A stretch of 64,000 nt of DNA from Prevotella sp. (GCA_017460515.1 JAFUAY010000040.1:58595-122594); one strand, 5' to 3'. Shown: positions 24,203 to 33,950, counted from the first letter of the stretch. Made by a program: numbers and translations. Notes: generated by a model not told the origin, from the sequence alone.

Positions 24203-25493
24203 GGATATCTGGGTCAACCTATGCCGACTGTTGTTGGCGCTGGTGTTCATCCTGTCGGGTTTTGTGAAAGCCATCGACCCGTTGGGCACACAGTATAAGA
24301 TAGCGGACTATCTGGAAGCCTTCCAGTTGAGCGGACTGATGCCCGACATGGCCCTGCTGAGTATCTCAGTGTTGCAGGCCATTGTAGAATTCCTGTTAGG
24401 CATCTTCCTGCTGTTCGCCATCAGAAGACGGTTCACCTCGCGGGTTGTCTTGCTCCTGATGCTGGTGATGACTCCGCTGACCCTCTGGTTGGCTCTGACT
24501 AATCCTATCAGCGACTGCGGCTGTTTCGGTGATGCCGTAGTGCTGACCAACTGGCAGACGTTTGGAAAGAACGTTGTGCTGTTGGGGGCTGCCATAGTGG
24601 TTGCCCTCTGGCCGATGAAGATGTTCAGGTTCGTGAGTGAATCGAACCAGTGGATAGTGATCAACTATTCGGCACTGTTCGCTTTGGGCACTTCACTGTA
24701 TTGCCTCTATAGTCTGCCCCTGTTCGACTTCCGTCCTTACCATGTGGGTACCGACCTGCGCAAAGGGTGGAATGAGATGATGGAGGGAAAAGAGTCGGTC
24801 TATTCCGACTTCTTCATAGAGCGTGTGGGCGATTTTGCCGATATCACCGACAGCCTGTTGAGCGATACGGGCTATGTGTTTTTGTTGGTGGCACCCCATC
24901 TGGAGGTGGCTGATGACTCAAGACTCGATCTCATCAATGAGTTGTATGAATACGCCAAGCAGCATCACTACCCGTTCTACGGTGTAACATCGAGTGGTGA
25001 GCGTGCCATATCCAACTGGCGAGATATCACTGGTGCGGAGTATGAGTTCTGTCTGACTGACGGCATCGTGCTGAAAACCGTCATCAGGAGCAATCCCGGA
25101 CTGGTATTGCTGAAGGACGGAGTGATTATTGGGAAGTGGAGCCACAACCGACTGCCCAGTTTGGATGAGCCCGCTGCCCAGTTGCCGCTGGAACAATTAC
25201 CGATAGGACAGCTGTCGGCCGACTCCGTGCCTGAGAAGATAGCCCGACTACTGATGTGGTTCGTGCTGCCCCTGGTGCTCCTGACGATTGCCGATCGTAT
25301 CTGGATGTGGAGTAAGTGGGTACGACATAAGCGCAAGAAGACCCTGCAGCGCCTACGTCTGGGTCAGATAGAGAAAATGCTGGAAGAGGCCGACGCGATG
25401 ACTGCCGACAAGGAAGACGAAGAGCCGTCTTCCCCCAAAGAAGAGACAAGCGTCAGCGACGGACAGAAAGATAACGAGAATCATTCATTATAA
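24192..25493 (+). CDS. DoxX-like membrane protein, BT_3928 type
   Basis: The 433-residue product has an N-terminal four-helix DoxX-like region ([20 protein letters not shown] at residues 8-27; DCGCFGD at about 110). A fifth helix follows near residue 155, then a soluble domain (190-350), another helix near residue 357 ([20 protein letters not shown]) and an acidic tail. DoxX proteins are linked to respiratory or redox chemistry; the CxC motif may be redox active. The order DUF1599, this gene, tpiA, SPOR, folE is a conserved Bacteroidales cluster as I recall it. Confidence 0.8.
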   Translation: MKSKDIWVNLCRLLLALVFILSGFVKAIDPLGTQYKIADYLEAFQLSGLMPDMALLSISVLQAIVEFLLGIFLLFAIRRRFTSRVVLLLMLVMTPLTLWLALTNPISDCGCFGDAVVLTNWQTFGKNVVLLGAAIVVALWPMKMFRFVSESNQWIVINYSALFALGTSLYCLYSLPLFDFRPYHVGTDLRKGWNEMMEGKESVYSDFFIERVGDFADITDSLLSDTGYVFLLVAPHLEVADDSRLDLINELYEYAKQHHYPFYGVTSSGERAISNWRDITGAEYEFCLTDGIVLKTVIRSNPGLVLLKDGVIIGKWSHNRLPSLDEPAAQLPLEQLPIGQLSADSVPEKIARLLMWFVLPLVLLTIADRIWMWSKWVRHKRKKTLQRLRLGQIEKMLEEADAMTADKEDEEPSSPKEETSVSDGQKDNENHSL

Positions 25494-25515
25494 ACCATTT
25501 TTAAAAAAGAAAAAA

Positions 25516-26274
25516 ATGAGAAAGAAAATTGTAGCAGGTAACTGGAAGATGAACATGAATCTCCAGGACGGTATTGCTCTTGCAAAGGAGCTGAACGAGA
25601 CTTTGAAGGCTGAGAAGCCCAACTGTGGTGTAGTGATTTGCACTCCATTCATCCACCTCGCATCTATCGCACAGTTCCTCGATCAGAACATCATTGGTCT
25701 GGGGGCTGAGAACTGCGCTGACAAGGAGAAGGGTGCCTTCACTGGTGAGGTATCTGCAGAGATGGTGAAATCAACGGGTGCTCAATACGTAATATTGGGC
25801 CACAGCGAGCGTCGCGAGTACTACAAGGAGACTCCAGAGATCCTGAAGGAGAAGGTGCTGCTGGCTCAGAAGAACGATCTGAAGGTTATCTTCTGTATCG
25901 GTGAGAGTCTTGAAGAGCGCGAGGCCGGCAAGCAGAACGAGGTAGTAAAGGCCGAGCTTGAAGGCAGCGTATTCAACCTGAGCGAGGAAGATTTCCGCAA
26001 GATCGTTATCGCTTACGAGCCAATCTGGGCTATCGGTACTGGTAAGACCGCTACCGCTGAGCAGGCTGAGGAGATTCACGCTTACATCCGTTCTATCATT
26101 GCTGAGAAGTATGGTCAGGCTGTAGCCGACGACACTACTATCCTCTACGGTGGTAGCTGCAAGGCAAGCAACGCTCCTGAGCTGTTTGCTAAGCCCGACA
26201 TTGATGGCGGTTTGATTGGTGGCGCTTCACTGAAAGCTGCTGACTTCAAGGGAATCATTGAAGCCTTTGGCTAA
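25516..26274 (+). CDS. tpiA: Triosephosphate isomerase
   Basis: The 252-residue product has VAGNWKMN (Asn, Lys), [10 protein letters not shown] (catalytic His) and [15 protein letters not shown] (catalytic Glu, loop 6), plus [10 protein letters not shown] and GGLIGGASL for phosphate binding. It interconverts dihydroxyacetone phosphate and glyceraldehyde 3-phosphate. It lies 22 nt after the DoxX-like gene and has strong codon bias, as expected for glycolysis. Confidence 0.97.
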   Translation: MRKKIVAGNWKMNMNLQDGIALAKELNETLKAEKPNCGVVICTPFIHLASIAQFLDQNIIGLGAENCADKEKGAFTGEVSAEMVKSTGAQYVILGHSERREYYKETPEILKEKVLLAQKNDLKVIFCIGESLEEREAGKQNEVVKAELEGSVFNLSEEDFRKIVIAYEPIWAIGTGKTATAEQAEEIHAYIRSIIAEKYGQAVADDTTILYGGSCKASNAPELFAKPDIDGGLIGGASLKAADFKGIIEAFG

Positions 26275-26285
26275 ATGATAATTGA

Positions 26286-26403
26286 AAAATGATAAATGAT
26301 AGATGATAAATAATAAAGATGTTACGCGTTATGAATAATCAGACAAGATATAGATGGATGATGGTGGCAGTTTTGTCGTTTGTCATTTGTCATTTATCAT
26401 TTT
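26286..26403 (+). repeat. 14-nt inverted repeat spanning the SPOR gene start
   Basis: AAAATGATAAATGA at 26286-26299 and its exact complement TCATTTATCATTTT at 26390-26403. The mRNA could close a 90-nt loop that contains the start codon at 26331. Confidence 0.6.
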
Positions 26404-26978
26404 GCCCAGCTCATGCCCAGACCTTTACAGAACGTCTGCAGAAGTCGGGCAACAGCGATGCGAAGGTGACTGTGCACCATGATGCCGAGATAGACAAACT
26501 GGTGAACAGTGCCGTTCTGACGCCGCAGACGACGGTGACCAAGAAGCCAGCAGTAACCCCGCCGGCAACAGTTGCCAAGAAGCCTGTGGAAGTGAAGAAA
26601 GAGGTCAAACAAGAAAAAGCCACTGCTCAGCATCAGCAGGAGCAGGTTCCACTGCAAACCGTACAACCGTCTGGCGACTCGCTTACTACGGTGCAGCATC
26701 ATGCCTCTCGGAGCTATAAGACGACAGGCTATCGTGTTCAAGTCTTTGCCGGAGGCAACTCGCGCAAGGACCGTCAGCAGGCCGAAAAGATTGGTAACCA
26801 GTTGCGTACCCTCTTCCCTCAAGAAGCTATCTATGTTCACTTCTATTCTCCCCGTTGGATCTGTAGAATGGGTAATTACAAGAGTTATGAAGAGGCCCAT
26901 AAGGCACTCGACGAGGTGAAGAACCTGGGCTATGGCGCTGCTACGATTGTGAAAGGAAAGATTACGGTGCAGTATTAG
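26331..26978 (+). CDS. SPOR-domain exported protein
   Basis: The product is 215 residues from the ATG at 26331 (MNNQTRYRWMMVAVLSFVIC); an ATG four codons earlier is also possible. Signal peptide, then a Pro/Lys/Val/Gln-rich linker (residues 60-125). A C-terminal SPOR domain follows (YRVQVFAGGNSRKDRQQAEK, VHFYSPRWICRMGNYKSYEE), which binds denuded peptidoglycan at division sites. It sits between tpiA and folE. Confidence 0.85.
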   Translation: MNNQTRYRWMMVAVLSFVICHLSFCPAHAQTFTERLQKSGNSDAKVTVHHDAEIDKLVNSAVLTPQTTVTKKPAVTPPATVAKKPVEVKKEVKQEKATAQHQQEQVPLQTVQPSGDSLTTVQHHASRSYKTTGYRVQVFAGGNSRKDRQQAEKIGNQLRTLFPQEAIYVHFYSPRWICRMGNYKSYEEAHKALDEVKNLGYGAATIVKGKITVQY

Positions 26979-27027
26979 TGAATAGTGTATAGTTTTATAA
27001 TGTGTAGTTTGCTACCGCCATTGTTTT

Positions 27028-27612
27028 ATGTATATACCGGAGAATGAACAATTCCGCGAGGGTCTGGACGAGATGGCCTCTCACTACAAGCGGATTATAG
27101 AACTGTTGGGTGAAGATCCTGAGCGCGAGGGACTTCAGAAGACCCCTATGCGTATTGCCAAGGCAATGCAGGTGCTGACCCGCGGCTATGAGATGGATGC
27201 TCATAAGGTGCTGACTGATGCCCTCTTTAAGGAAGACTATTCACAGATGGTCATTGTCAAGGATATAGACTTTTTCTCACTCTGTGAGCATCACATGCTA
27301 CCTTTCTATGGAAAGGTTCACGTGGCCTATATTCCCAATGGCTATATCACCGGACTGTCGAAGATTGCCCGTGTGGTGGATATCTTCAGTCACCGCCTGC
27401 AGGTACAGGAGCGAATGACCCTTCAGATAAAGGAATGTATTGAACAGACATTGCATCCCTTAGGCGTGATGGTTGTCGTTGAGGCTCGTCATATGTGTAT
27501 GCAGATGCGTGGCGTGGAGAAACAGAACAGTATCACGACTACCAGTGACTTTAGCGGTGCCTTTAATCAGGCAAAGACGAGACAAGAGTTTATGAACTTG
27601 ATTTCACACTAA
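27028..27612 (+). CDS. folE: GTP cyclohydrolase I
   Basis: The 194-residue product contains DREGLQKTP-type start ([19 protein letters not shown]), the zinc Cys and His in [40 protein letters not shown], and the second zinc Cys in RHMCMQMRG. It makes dihydroneopterin triphosphate, the first step to folate. Length normal. Confidence 0.96.
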   Translation: MYIPENEQFREGLDEMASHYKRIIELLGEDPEREGLQKTPMRIAKAMQVLTRGYEMDAHKVLTDALFKEDYSQMVIVKDIDFFSLCEHHMLPFYGKVHVAYIPNGYITGLSKIARVVDIFSHRLQVQERMTLQIKECIEQTLHPLGVMVVVEARHMCMQMRGVEKQNSITTTSDFSGAFNQAKTRQEFMNLISH

Positions 27613-27625
27613 TATTAGTAGTATC

Positions 27626-28204
27626 ATGTATCAGTCAGACCGTGGTAATTATAGAAAGGAAGACAGTCTGTTCAAAATGTTCTGGAACAGTTGTCTGGGT
27701 AAGTTGATAATTTTGGGCGCCATATTGGGCTTCCTATCGCTAATAGCCTATCTGAGTCGTCCGTCGGAGCAGTATATGCAGGAAGAGATGCTGGATAATA
27801 TCCGCCAGTGTCTGGAACGGACTGATAGTGTGACGACCGACTGGATGGACGATGCCGTTTCTGATATCGGTTATATCTTTACTTCTGCCGACTCAATTGT
27901 AGACGAAGAGAAACTGAAGAATTTCCGTCGTCATAACCGACTGGAGTTCTATGATCACGGACTCTATGTTACCATGCGTGTCTATAACAACTTCAATTAC
28001 AATGGAACTTGCTGTGGTATCGGCTTGTTCGGTTTGGTCATTCCCGTTTTCAGTTCCAGTGAATTCGTGCTTAGGGTGGCTCCTGTGCGTAGGGATTATA
28101 AGCCAAAGAGCAATGCCGAGATAGCTGACTCTATCTATTTGGAAAGTATCTTCGATATGACCTTCCAAGACATCGATGACGAACTTGTTGAACCGGAACC
28201 ATAG
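27626..28204 (+). CDS. Membrane-anchored protein of unknown function
   Basis: The 192-residue product has one membrane helix at residues 24-43 (LGKLIILGAILGFLSLIAYL) and a soluble domain with several aromatic strands (FYDHGLYVTMRVYNNFNY) and an acidic end (DDELVEPEP). It starts 13 nt after folE. I do not recognise the family; the N-in, C-out topology is a guess from the charged N-terminus. Confidence 0.65.
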   Translation: MYQSDRGNYRKEDSLFKMFWNSCLGKLIILGAILGFLSLIAYLSRPSEQYMQEEMLDNIRQCLERTDSVTTDWMDDAVSDIGYIFTSADSIVDEEKLKNFRRHNRLEFYDHGLYVTMRVYNNFNYNGTCCGIGLFGLVIPVFSSSEFVLRVAPVRRDYKPKSNAEIADSIYLESIFDMTFQDIDDELVEPEP

Positions 28205-28242
28205 GTAATTTGTTATAAAATCATTAAAAACTTGCAGAAAAA

Positions 28243-28274
28243 TTTGGCAGTTTCATAAAAACATACTACCTTTG
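28243..28274 (+). promoter_or_regulatory. Promoter of tRNA-Pro
   Basis: TTTG (28243-28246), 20 nt, TACCTTTG (28267-28274), 32 nt before the tRNA 5' end. Confidence 0.8.
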
Positions 28275-28306
28275 CACCGCATTTTCAAAAATGCACTAAT
28301 AAGGAT

Positions 28307-28379
28307 CGGGATTTAGCGCAGTTGGTAGCGCACACGTCTGGGGGGCGCGAGGTCGCTGGTTCGAGTCCAGTAATCCCGA
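28307..28379 (+). tRNA. tRNA-Pro (GGG)
   Basis: The 73-nt cloverleaf folds with acceptor CGGGATT/AATCCCG, D stem GCGC/GCGC, anticodon loop CTGGGGG and T loop TTCGAGT; discriminator A, CCA not encoded. The anticodon stem CACGT/GCGCG has one A-C mismatch at its second pair and a T-G closing pair, so it is weaker than usual. Confidence 0.92.
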
Positions 28380-28388
28380 CAGAACGGA

Positions 28389-28424
28389 AGAAGTTGAGAG
28401 CTAAGGTTCTCAACTTCTTTTTTA
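28389..28424 (+). terminator. Terminator after tRNA-Pro
   Basis: GAAGTTGAGA, 8 nt, TCTCAACTTC followed by a run of seven T, 10 nt after the tRNA. Confidence 0.9.
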
Positions 28425-28474
28425 GAGATAAGAGGTATACTGAGCCTCTTTTTTGATATTTTTCGATAAATCCT

Positions 28475-28505
28475 ATTGGTTATTGGAATAATTTTCGTAC
28501 TTTTG
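28475..28505 (+). promoter_or_regulatory. Promoter of the EIIC/kduI/exuT genes
   Basis: ATTG (28475-28478), 19 nt, TACTTTTG (28498-28505), about 40 nt before the EIIC start. Confidence 0.65.
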
Positions 28506-28546
28506 CACCACGTCTACGCTAAAACAAACATTTTTATCGATAAACA

Positions 28547-29914
28547 ATGGAACAAGTTTTCAGTTACATTATCAGTTTAGGCGCATCAGTAATGATGCCA
28601 ATCCTCTTTACTATTATTGGTCTTTGCATCGGCCTGAAGTTCGGTCGTTCGCTGAAGAGCGGCCTCTATGTGGGCGTTGGCTTTGTTGGTCTCGGTATTG
28701 TGACCGCCCTGCTGACGAATAACTTCGGAAGTCCGTTGAGTCAGATCTCAGAACTCTACGACTTGCAACTGAAGGTGTTTGACATGGGATGGCCTGCAGC
28801 TGCAGCTGTTGCTTACAACACCGCAGTTGGTGCACTGATCATCCCTATCTGTCTGGGAGTTAATTTCGTATTGTTGATTACGAAGTGTACACGAACGGTC
28901 AATATCGACCTGTGGAACTACTGGCATTTTGCCTTCATCGGTGCTGTGGCCTACTTCGTGATGGATCAGTCACTGGCCTGGGGCTATTTTGCCGCCATTG
29001 TCTGTTACATCGTTACCCTTGTGATGGCTGATCTCACTGCCGACCGTTTCCAGGAGTATTACCCTGAGTGGCAGGGCATCAGCATTCCCCAACCGTTCTG
29101 TCAGAGTTTCGTGCCCTTCGCCCTGTTGATAGGCAAAGCCCTCGATGCCATTCCCGGTTTTGACAAGTTGAACATCGATGCTGAGGGCATGAAGAAGAAG
29201 TTCGGCGTGATGGGCGAACCCTTGGTACTGGGCGTTATCGTAGGTGCACTGATTGGCGTGCTGGCTCAGTTGGATATCAAGAAGGTGCTGTTCCTTGGTG
29301 TGACGATGGGAGCAGTAATGGAACTCATTCCCCGTATTACCTCTTTATTTATAGAAGGCCTGAAGCCCATCGCTGAGAAGACCCAGGAAGTGGTGAAGAA
29401 GAAGTTCAATGGCAAGAAAGTGTATATTGGTATGTCGCCTGCCGTTGTCATCGGACATCCCACCACGTTGGTAGTATCACTGCTGTTGATACCTGTTGCC
29501 CTTGGTCTGGCAGTTGTGTTGCCCGGCAATCAGTTCTTGCCGCTGGCTTCGTTGGCCGGCATGTTCTACCTGTTCCCGATGGTGTTGCCGTTTACGAAAG
29601 GTAATGTGGTGAAGACGTTCATTATCGGTCTGGTAGCCTTGGCCGTAGGTCTGTATTTTGTGACCGATATGGCTCCTGCCTTTACACAGGCTGCCAAGAC
29701 CGTGTTTGAACAGACTGGTGATAAGGCAGCCGATATTCCTGCCGGCTTTGAAGGTGGTGCACTCGATTTCGCATCTTCGCTCTTCGGATGGGTTATCTAC
29801 CGTTGTGTGAGCAGTCTGGAGTATGTGGGCATGGGCATTCTTTCGCTCATCACCATTGTAATGGTCTTCTTCAACCGCCGTCGCATCGTTGCTGAAGAAA
29901 AGAATTCCAAGTAA
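28547..29914 (+). CDS. Galactitol-type PTS EIIC-like permease
   Basis: The 455-residue, strongly hydrophobic product has about 11 helices and resembles GatC-type EIIC proteins (MMPILFTIIGLCIGLKFGRS at residue 16, NTAVGALIIPICLGVN at about 90, VIGHPTTLVVSLLLIPVALG at about 300). EIIC subunits carry sugar across the inner membrane while EIIB phosphorylates it. No EIIA, EIIB, EI or HPr gene is nearby, so it may work as a plain permease. Neighbours kduI and an ExuT-like transporter point to uronates or their unsaturated products as substrate; this is inferred. Confidence 0.8.
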   Translation: MEQVFSYIISLGASVMMPILFTIIGLCIGLKFGRSLKSGLYVGVGFVGLGIVTALLTNNFGSPLSQISELYDLQLKVFDMGWPAAAAVAYNTAVGALIIPICLGVNFVLLITKCTRTVNIDLWNYWHFAFIGAVAYFVMDQSLAWGYFAAIVCYIVTLVMADLTADRFQEYYPEWQGISIPQPFCQSFVPFALLIGKALDAIPGFDKLNIDAEGMKKKFGVMGEPLVLGVIVGALIGVLAQLDIKKVLFLGVTMGAVMELIPRITSLFIEGLKPIAEKTQEVVKKKFNGKKVYIGMSPAVVIGHPTTLVVSLLLIPVALGLAVVLPGNQFLPLASLAGMFYLFPMVLPFTKGNVVKTFIIGLVALAVGLYFVTDMAPAFTQAAKTVFEQTGDKAADIPAGFEGGALDFASSLFGWVIYRCVSSLEYVGMGILSLITIVMVFFNRRRIVAEEKNSK

Positions 29915-29951
29915 GTAAGGCAAATAAGAAAAATATTTTAAAACAACTGAT

Positions 29952-30953
29952 ATGAAAAAGTTTTTGATCTCTACAGCACTGCTTGCAGTGACATTTGTTT
30001 CGGCAAACGCACAGGAAGCCGACAGGTATGTAGGCGTTCAGCACGTAAAGTTCCAGACAGCCTGCCATCCTGAAGACGTGAAGCATTACGACACGAAGAT
30101 GCTTCGTGAGCGTTTCGTCATGGAGCGGGTTATGGCTCCCGACTCCATCCTGCTGACCTATTCCCACTATGACCGCTTCATCTTTGGTGGAGCCATGCCC
30201 GTGAATACCACGTTGAAGTTGGAGAATTTCTGGGAGTTGGGCCTTGATGTCGACAATACCATCAAGGAGAAATACTTTATGTACAATCGTGAGCTTGGTG
30301 TTGTGAACTGTGGCCTGGGCGATGGTGTGGTGATTGTTGATGGCAAGGAATATGCCCTTTCACCCAAGGAAGCCCTTTACATTGGTCGCGGTCATATTGC
30401 CAAGGGTAAGGATGTGAACAAAGAGATCCTCTTCCGTTCGAAGGATGCCTCTAAGCCAGCTAAGTTCTACTTGAACTCAGCTACTGCCCACCAGCATTTC
30501 AAGACCCAGTGGATCACCCTCGACGGACGTAAAGGTTCGCTGAAGGCTGCCGTTTGGGGACCCGTGGGCTCGTTGGAGGAGTGTAATAATCGCACGGTCT
30601 ATAAGCTCATCGTCAATGATGTGTTGGAGGAAGGTCCTTGTCAGTTGCAGCTCGGACTGACCCAGTTGAACCCTGGTGCAGCCTGGAACACAATGCCTCC
30701 TCATACCCACGGCCGTCGTATCGAAGCCTACTATTACTTCAACCTGCCCCAGGAGCAGACCATTGCTCATATCATGGGTCAGCCTGAAGAGAGTCGCGTG
30801 GTTTGGCTGCATAATGACCAGGCTATCATGAGTCCTGAGTGGTCTATGCACGCTGCTGCCGGTACCTACTACTACACCTTCATCTGGGGTATGGCAGGCG
30901 AGAACCTCTATTATAACGATAAGGATAATATTCCGGTGATTGATATCAAATAA
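29952..30953 (+). CDS. kduI: 5-keto-4-deoxyuronate isomerase with a signal peptide
   Basis: The 333-residue product aligns with KduI by eye over residues 50-333: [58 protein letters not shown] (zinc-binding HTH and Glu), [28 protein letters not shown] and GMAGEN. KduI, about 278 residues, converts 5-keto-4-deoxyuronate to the 3-deoxy-hexosulosonate in pectin or glycosaminoglycan use. This copy has an extra N-terminus that reads as a signal peptide ([20 protein letters not shown], then QEAD), suggesting a periplasmic enzyme. It lies 37 nt after the EIIC gene. Confidence 0.9.
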   Translation: MKKFLISTALLAVTFVSANAQEADRYVGVQHVKFQTACHPEDVKHYDTKMLRERFVMERVMAPDSILLTYSHYDRFIFGGAMPVNTTLKLENFWELGLDVDNTIKEKYFMYNRELGVVNCGLGDGVVIVDGKEYALSPKEALYIGRGHIAKGKDVNKEILFRSKDASKPAKFYLNSATAHQHFKTQWITLDGRKGSLKAAVWGPVGSLEECNNRTVYKLIVNDVLEEGPCQLQLGLTQLNPGAAWNTMPPHTHGRRIEAYYYFNLPQEQTIAHIMGQPEESRVVWLHNDQAIMSPEWSMHAAAGTYYYTFIWGMAGENLYYNDKDNIPVIDIK

Positions 30954-31010
30954 TAACGTTATCACGAAATAACGTTATCATAATATAACGTAACAACGAA
31001 ATTATAACCA

Positions 31011-32465
31011 ATGACACCTATTCAAACAACAAAAATGTCCAACTTCCGTTGGGTCATCTGTGCGTTGCTCTTCCTTGCAACCACTGTCAATTACATGGAC
31101 CGTCAGGTCTTGTCACTAACCTGGAAGGACTTTATTGCCACAGACTTCCACTGGACCGATGCCGACTATGGATTCATCACCGGTATGTTCTCTGCATTCT
31201 ATGCTATTGCCAACCTCTTTGCTGGTAAGTTCATTGACTGGATGGGCACAAAGAAAGGTTATCTGATTGCTATCTTTGTATGGTCCACAGGTGCTGTATT
31301 GCATGCTGGTTGCGGTTGGGTGACGATGAACATCGAGGGTTATGACTCTATCGAAGCCCTCAGACTGGTTCAGGCCGGTAGTGATGCAGCTGTTGCTATC
31401 GCTACAATTTCTGTGTGGCTGTTCCTTTCTTGTAGATTGGTTCTTGCTGTCGGTGAGGCTGGTAACTTCCCCGCTGCTATTAAGGCTACCGCTGAGTACT
31501 TCCCCAAGAAGGACCGTGCTTTTGCTACCTCTATCTTCAACAGCGGCGCATCAGTAGGAGCGCTGGCAGCTCCAGCCACCATTCCCCTTCTGGCTCGTGC
31601 ATGGGGTTGGGAGATGGCCTTCATCATTATCGGTGTGCTGGGTTACGTGTGGATGGCCCTTTGGATTTGGGCCTACGACAAGCCCCGCAAGAACACGCGT
31701 GTGAACCAGGCTGAGCTGAACTATATTGAGCAGGATAGCGATATTGCTGATGTGCAAGACCGTGATGCCGAGAAGGAAGAGAAGACCATTCCGTTCTTCC
31801 AGTGTTTTACCTACAAGCAGACTTGGTCGTTCCTTGTCGGTAAGTTTATGACAGACGGTGTGTGGTGGTTCTTCCTGTTCTGGGCTCCCGCTTATTTCAG
31901 TGATCAGTATGGTTATACGAGTGATTCACCCATGGGTATTGCTCTGATCTTCACACTCTATGCTATCGTTACCGTATTGTCTATCGGTGGTGGCTATCTA
32001 CCTAAGATCTTCGTAGAGAAGCAAGGTATGAACCCCTATCTGGGCCGCATGCGTGCGATGTTTATCTTTGCCTGTTTCCCCGTGCTCGGTCTGTTGGCTC
32101 AGCCCCTTGGTGCCTACAGCGCTTGGTGGCCCGCTATTCTGATAGGTCTGCTTGGTGCCGGACACCAGGCTTGGTCGGCCAACCTGTTCTCTACTATCGG
32201 TGATATGTTCCCCAAGTCAACTATCGGCACACTCGTAGGCCTTGGGACAATGGCTGGCGGTATTGGTTCGATGGCTATCAATATGGGTTCAGGACAGTTC
32301 TTCACATGGGCTGCCGGCCAGGGCGCAGCCTTCACATTCATGGGCTTTGAGGGAAAACCTGCAGCCTATATGATTGTGTTCTCGTTCTGTGCAGTAGCTT
32401 ATCTCATCGGCTGGTGCATCATGAAGGCACTCGTTCCTAAGTATAAGCCTGTGATTGTAGAGTAA
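31011..32465 (+). CDS. MFS hexuronate transporter, ExuT-like
   Basis: The 484-residue product has 12 predicted helices. The N-terminus has FRWVICALLFLATTVNYMDR typical of the anion:cation symporter group, the loop motif GKFIDWMGTKKGY, and GEAGNFPAAIKATAEYFPKK. ExuT imports glucuronate and galacturonate with protons. An alternative ATG is at 31035. It follows kduI by 57 nt; the gap carries an AACGTTATCA-type direct repeat. Likely same operon. Confidence 0.87.
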   Translation: MTPIQTTKMSNFRWVICALLFLATTVNYMDRQVLSLTWKDFIATDFHWTDADYGFITGMFSAFYAIANLFAGKFIDWMGTKKGYLIAIFVWSTGAVLHAGCGWVTMNIEGYDSIEALRLVQAGSDAAVAIATISVWLFLSCRLVLAVGEAGNFPAAIKATAEYFPKKDRAFATSIFNSGASVGALAAPATIPLLARAWGWEMAFIIIGVLGYVWMALWIWAYDKPRKNTRVNQAELNYIEQDSDIADVQDRDAEKEEKTIPFFQCFTYKQTWSFLVGKFMTDGVWWFFLFWAPAYFSDQYGYTSDSPMGIALIFTLYAIVTVLSIGGGYLPKIFVEKQGMNPYLGRMRAMFIFACFPVLGLLAQPLGAYSAWWPAILIGLLGAGHQAWSANLFSTIGDMFPKSTIGTLVGLGTMAGGIGSMAINMGSGQFFTWAAGQGAAFTFMGFEGKPAAYMIVFSFCAVAYLIGWCIMKALVPKYKPVIVE

Positions 32466-32488
32466 TCACATCTTGGTATTGATACGAT

Positions 32489-32525
32489 AAGGAGTTCCCT
32501 TTCAGCGGGGAACTCCTTAATGTTT
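32489..32525. terminator. Bidirectional terminator
   Basis: AAGGAGTTCCC, 8 nt, GGGGAACTCCTT with a T-rich tail to the right and an A/T tail to the left; it lies between the convergent ExuT and DUF4861 genes. Confidence 0.85.
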
Positions 32526-33755
32526 TTATTCTATTCTTACTATGACAGGCTTTTCTGCTTCCTTCTTCCAGTTCTTTGCCCAATCGAACCAGTCACGAGC
32601 TGTTTGCGGGCCGAAGTCTTCATTGGCTGAGCAGTAGGCCAGTTTGTAATGTATCTGTCTACCGGGCACCTTTATTACGAAAGCATAGTTGCCGCCCTGT
32701 GTGCCTTTCTCTGCCTCTACTTCATCTGTGATGTTCTGCTGGTTGAGCATGATGGCCAGTCCAACTGTTTCCCTATTCCATTTTACCGTATCGGTTGAAG
32801 GCCAGTCGGTTCCCCAGCAAGCACGCAGTCCTTTCTTATCAGAAAACTCTTCAGAGCCTTTCACGTTGATGATGCCTGTAGAGAACTGATAGTCTGTAAC
32901 ATCACGATTGAAGATGACATCCACCTCGGTGTCACGATGTCCGGCATACTGTGTATAGCGGATGGTCATGTCAACGGTAGATTTGTTGGTTTCAGCCTTC
33001 CATCCTTTGTCAATGATTTCTACAATAGTGCGTAGTGGTCCATAGCTGATGATGCGCTGTGTACGTGATTTCACAGGATCAATCATTGTAGGCTCCTTAC
33101 CATCCCATCCGCGGAATGCACCCAAGCCAAAAGTCTGACCTACCCATAGCACATCGTCGCCATAGCCCTGCTTCTTCTGTTCGGCAGAAGTATAGAACTG
33201 CGTCTGCTGCAGTTCCAACCGCTTGTGGAACTTTCCGTAGAGGTCGAGTGTCTGTCGCTTATCGAAGTAGATGCGGATGCCATTCAGTTCACTCTCGAAG
33301 CTCACACCGTGATGATGCTGCAGGTTGTAGGAGTTGGCACAGTCGCCACGAGCCGTGATGCTCTCAATATAATTATTGTGGCGGTTCTTTTCCTTCACCT
33401 TGTCGTTGCGCATCAGCATCTCGGCATAGACGCGAGGCTTATAGCTGCGTGGCTCCCCCTCGTTATAGAGCGTAACGTGATAGGTCTTATGCTCCTTTCC
33501 GCGTAAGTCGGCCAGGAAGCACAGTTCGTCAAAGTGTCCGTCTTGGTCCAGGTCATCCAGTTGACACGGAATCTCTTCGCCTGTAGTAAGGGTGACCAAT
33601 GCTGAAGCCACCTCGCCGTATTTTTCCAGTTGGATGACCACTGGTTCATCGGTTCTCAGTGTCTTCTGTGGATTACTTACGTTGACATTGAATGAAGTCT
33701 GGGCATTTACTGCCATTGTGCAGAACAGGACTGCAAGGATAAGTTTTTGTCTCAT
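32526..33755 (-). CDS. DUF4861 exported protein
   Basis: The 409-residue product has a signal peptide (MRQKLILAVLFCTMAVNAQ). DUF4861 features: QLDDLDQDGHFDELCFLADL (calcium-like DxDxDG), then ITARGDCANSYNLQHHHGVS, GYGDDVLWVGQTFGLGAFRG and VDVIFNRDVTDYQFSTGI. DUF4861 proteins occur in loci for alginate, pectin and glycosaminoglycan breakdown; activity not established. It faces the uronate genes and supports that role. A possible -7 (TACTTTTG, 33848-33841) precedes it. Confidence 0.82.
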   Translation of the reverse strand: MRQKLILAVLFCTMAVNAQTSFNVNVSNPQKTLRTDEPVVIQLEKYGEVASALVTLTTGEEIPCQLDDLDQDGHFDELCFLADLRGKEHKTYHVTLYNEGEPRSYKPRVYAEMLMRNDKVKEKNRHNNYIESITARGDCANSYNLQHHHGVSFESELNGIRIYFDKRQTLDLYGKFHKRLELQQTQFYTSAEQKKQGYGDDVLWVGQTFGLGAFRGWDGKEPTMIDPVKSRTQRIISYGPLRTIVEIIDKGWKAETNKSTVDMTIRYTQYAGHRDTEVDVIFNRDVTDYQFSTGIINVKGSEEFSDKKGLRACWGTDWPSTDTVKWNRETVGLAIMLNQQNITDEVEAEKGTQGGNYAFVIKVPGRQIHYKLAYCSANEDFGPQTARDWFDWAKNWKKEAEKPVIVRIE

Positions 33756-33887
33756 ATTGGCTGGTTGTCTTTTTTATTGTTTTTAGTAGTTGTAGTTGTC
33801 AATTACTGCATTTTAATCGGAAATAGCTTCAATTTTGCAACAAAAGTAGGAAAAAGGCATAAAATTTTTAATTATTTTAGGTTAAAA

Positions 33888-33919
33888 TTTGGATTTAAAA
33901 GGAAATTTTAGTATTTTTG
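33888..33919 (+). promoter_or_regulatory. Promoter of the GldB-like gene
   Basis: TTTG (33888-33891), 20 nt, TATTTTTG (33912-33919), 31 nt before the GTG start. Confidence 0.8.
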
Positions 33920-33950
33920 CAGCTGAATTTAACAGTAATAAGTTTTTTTA

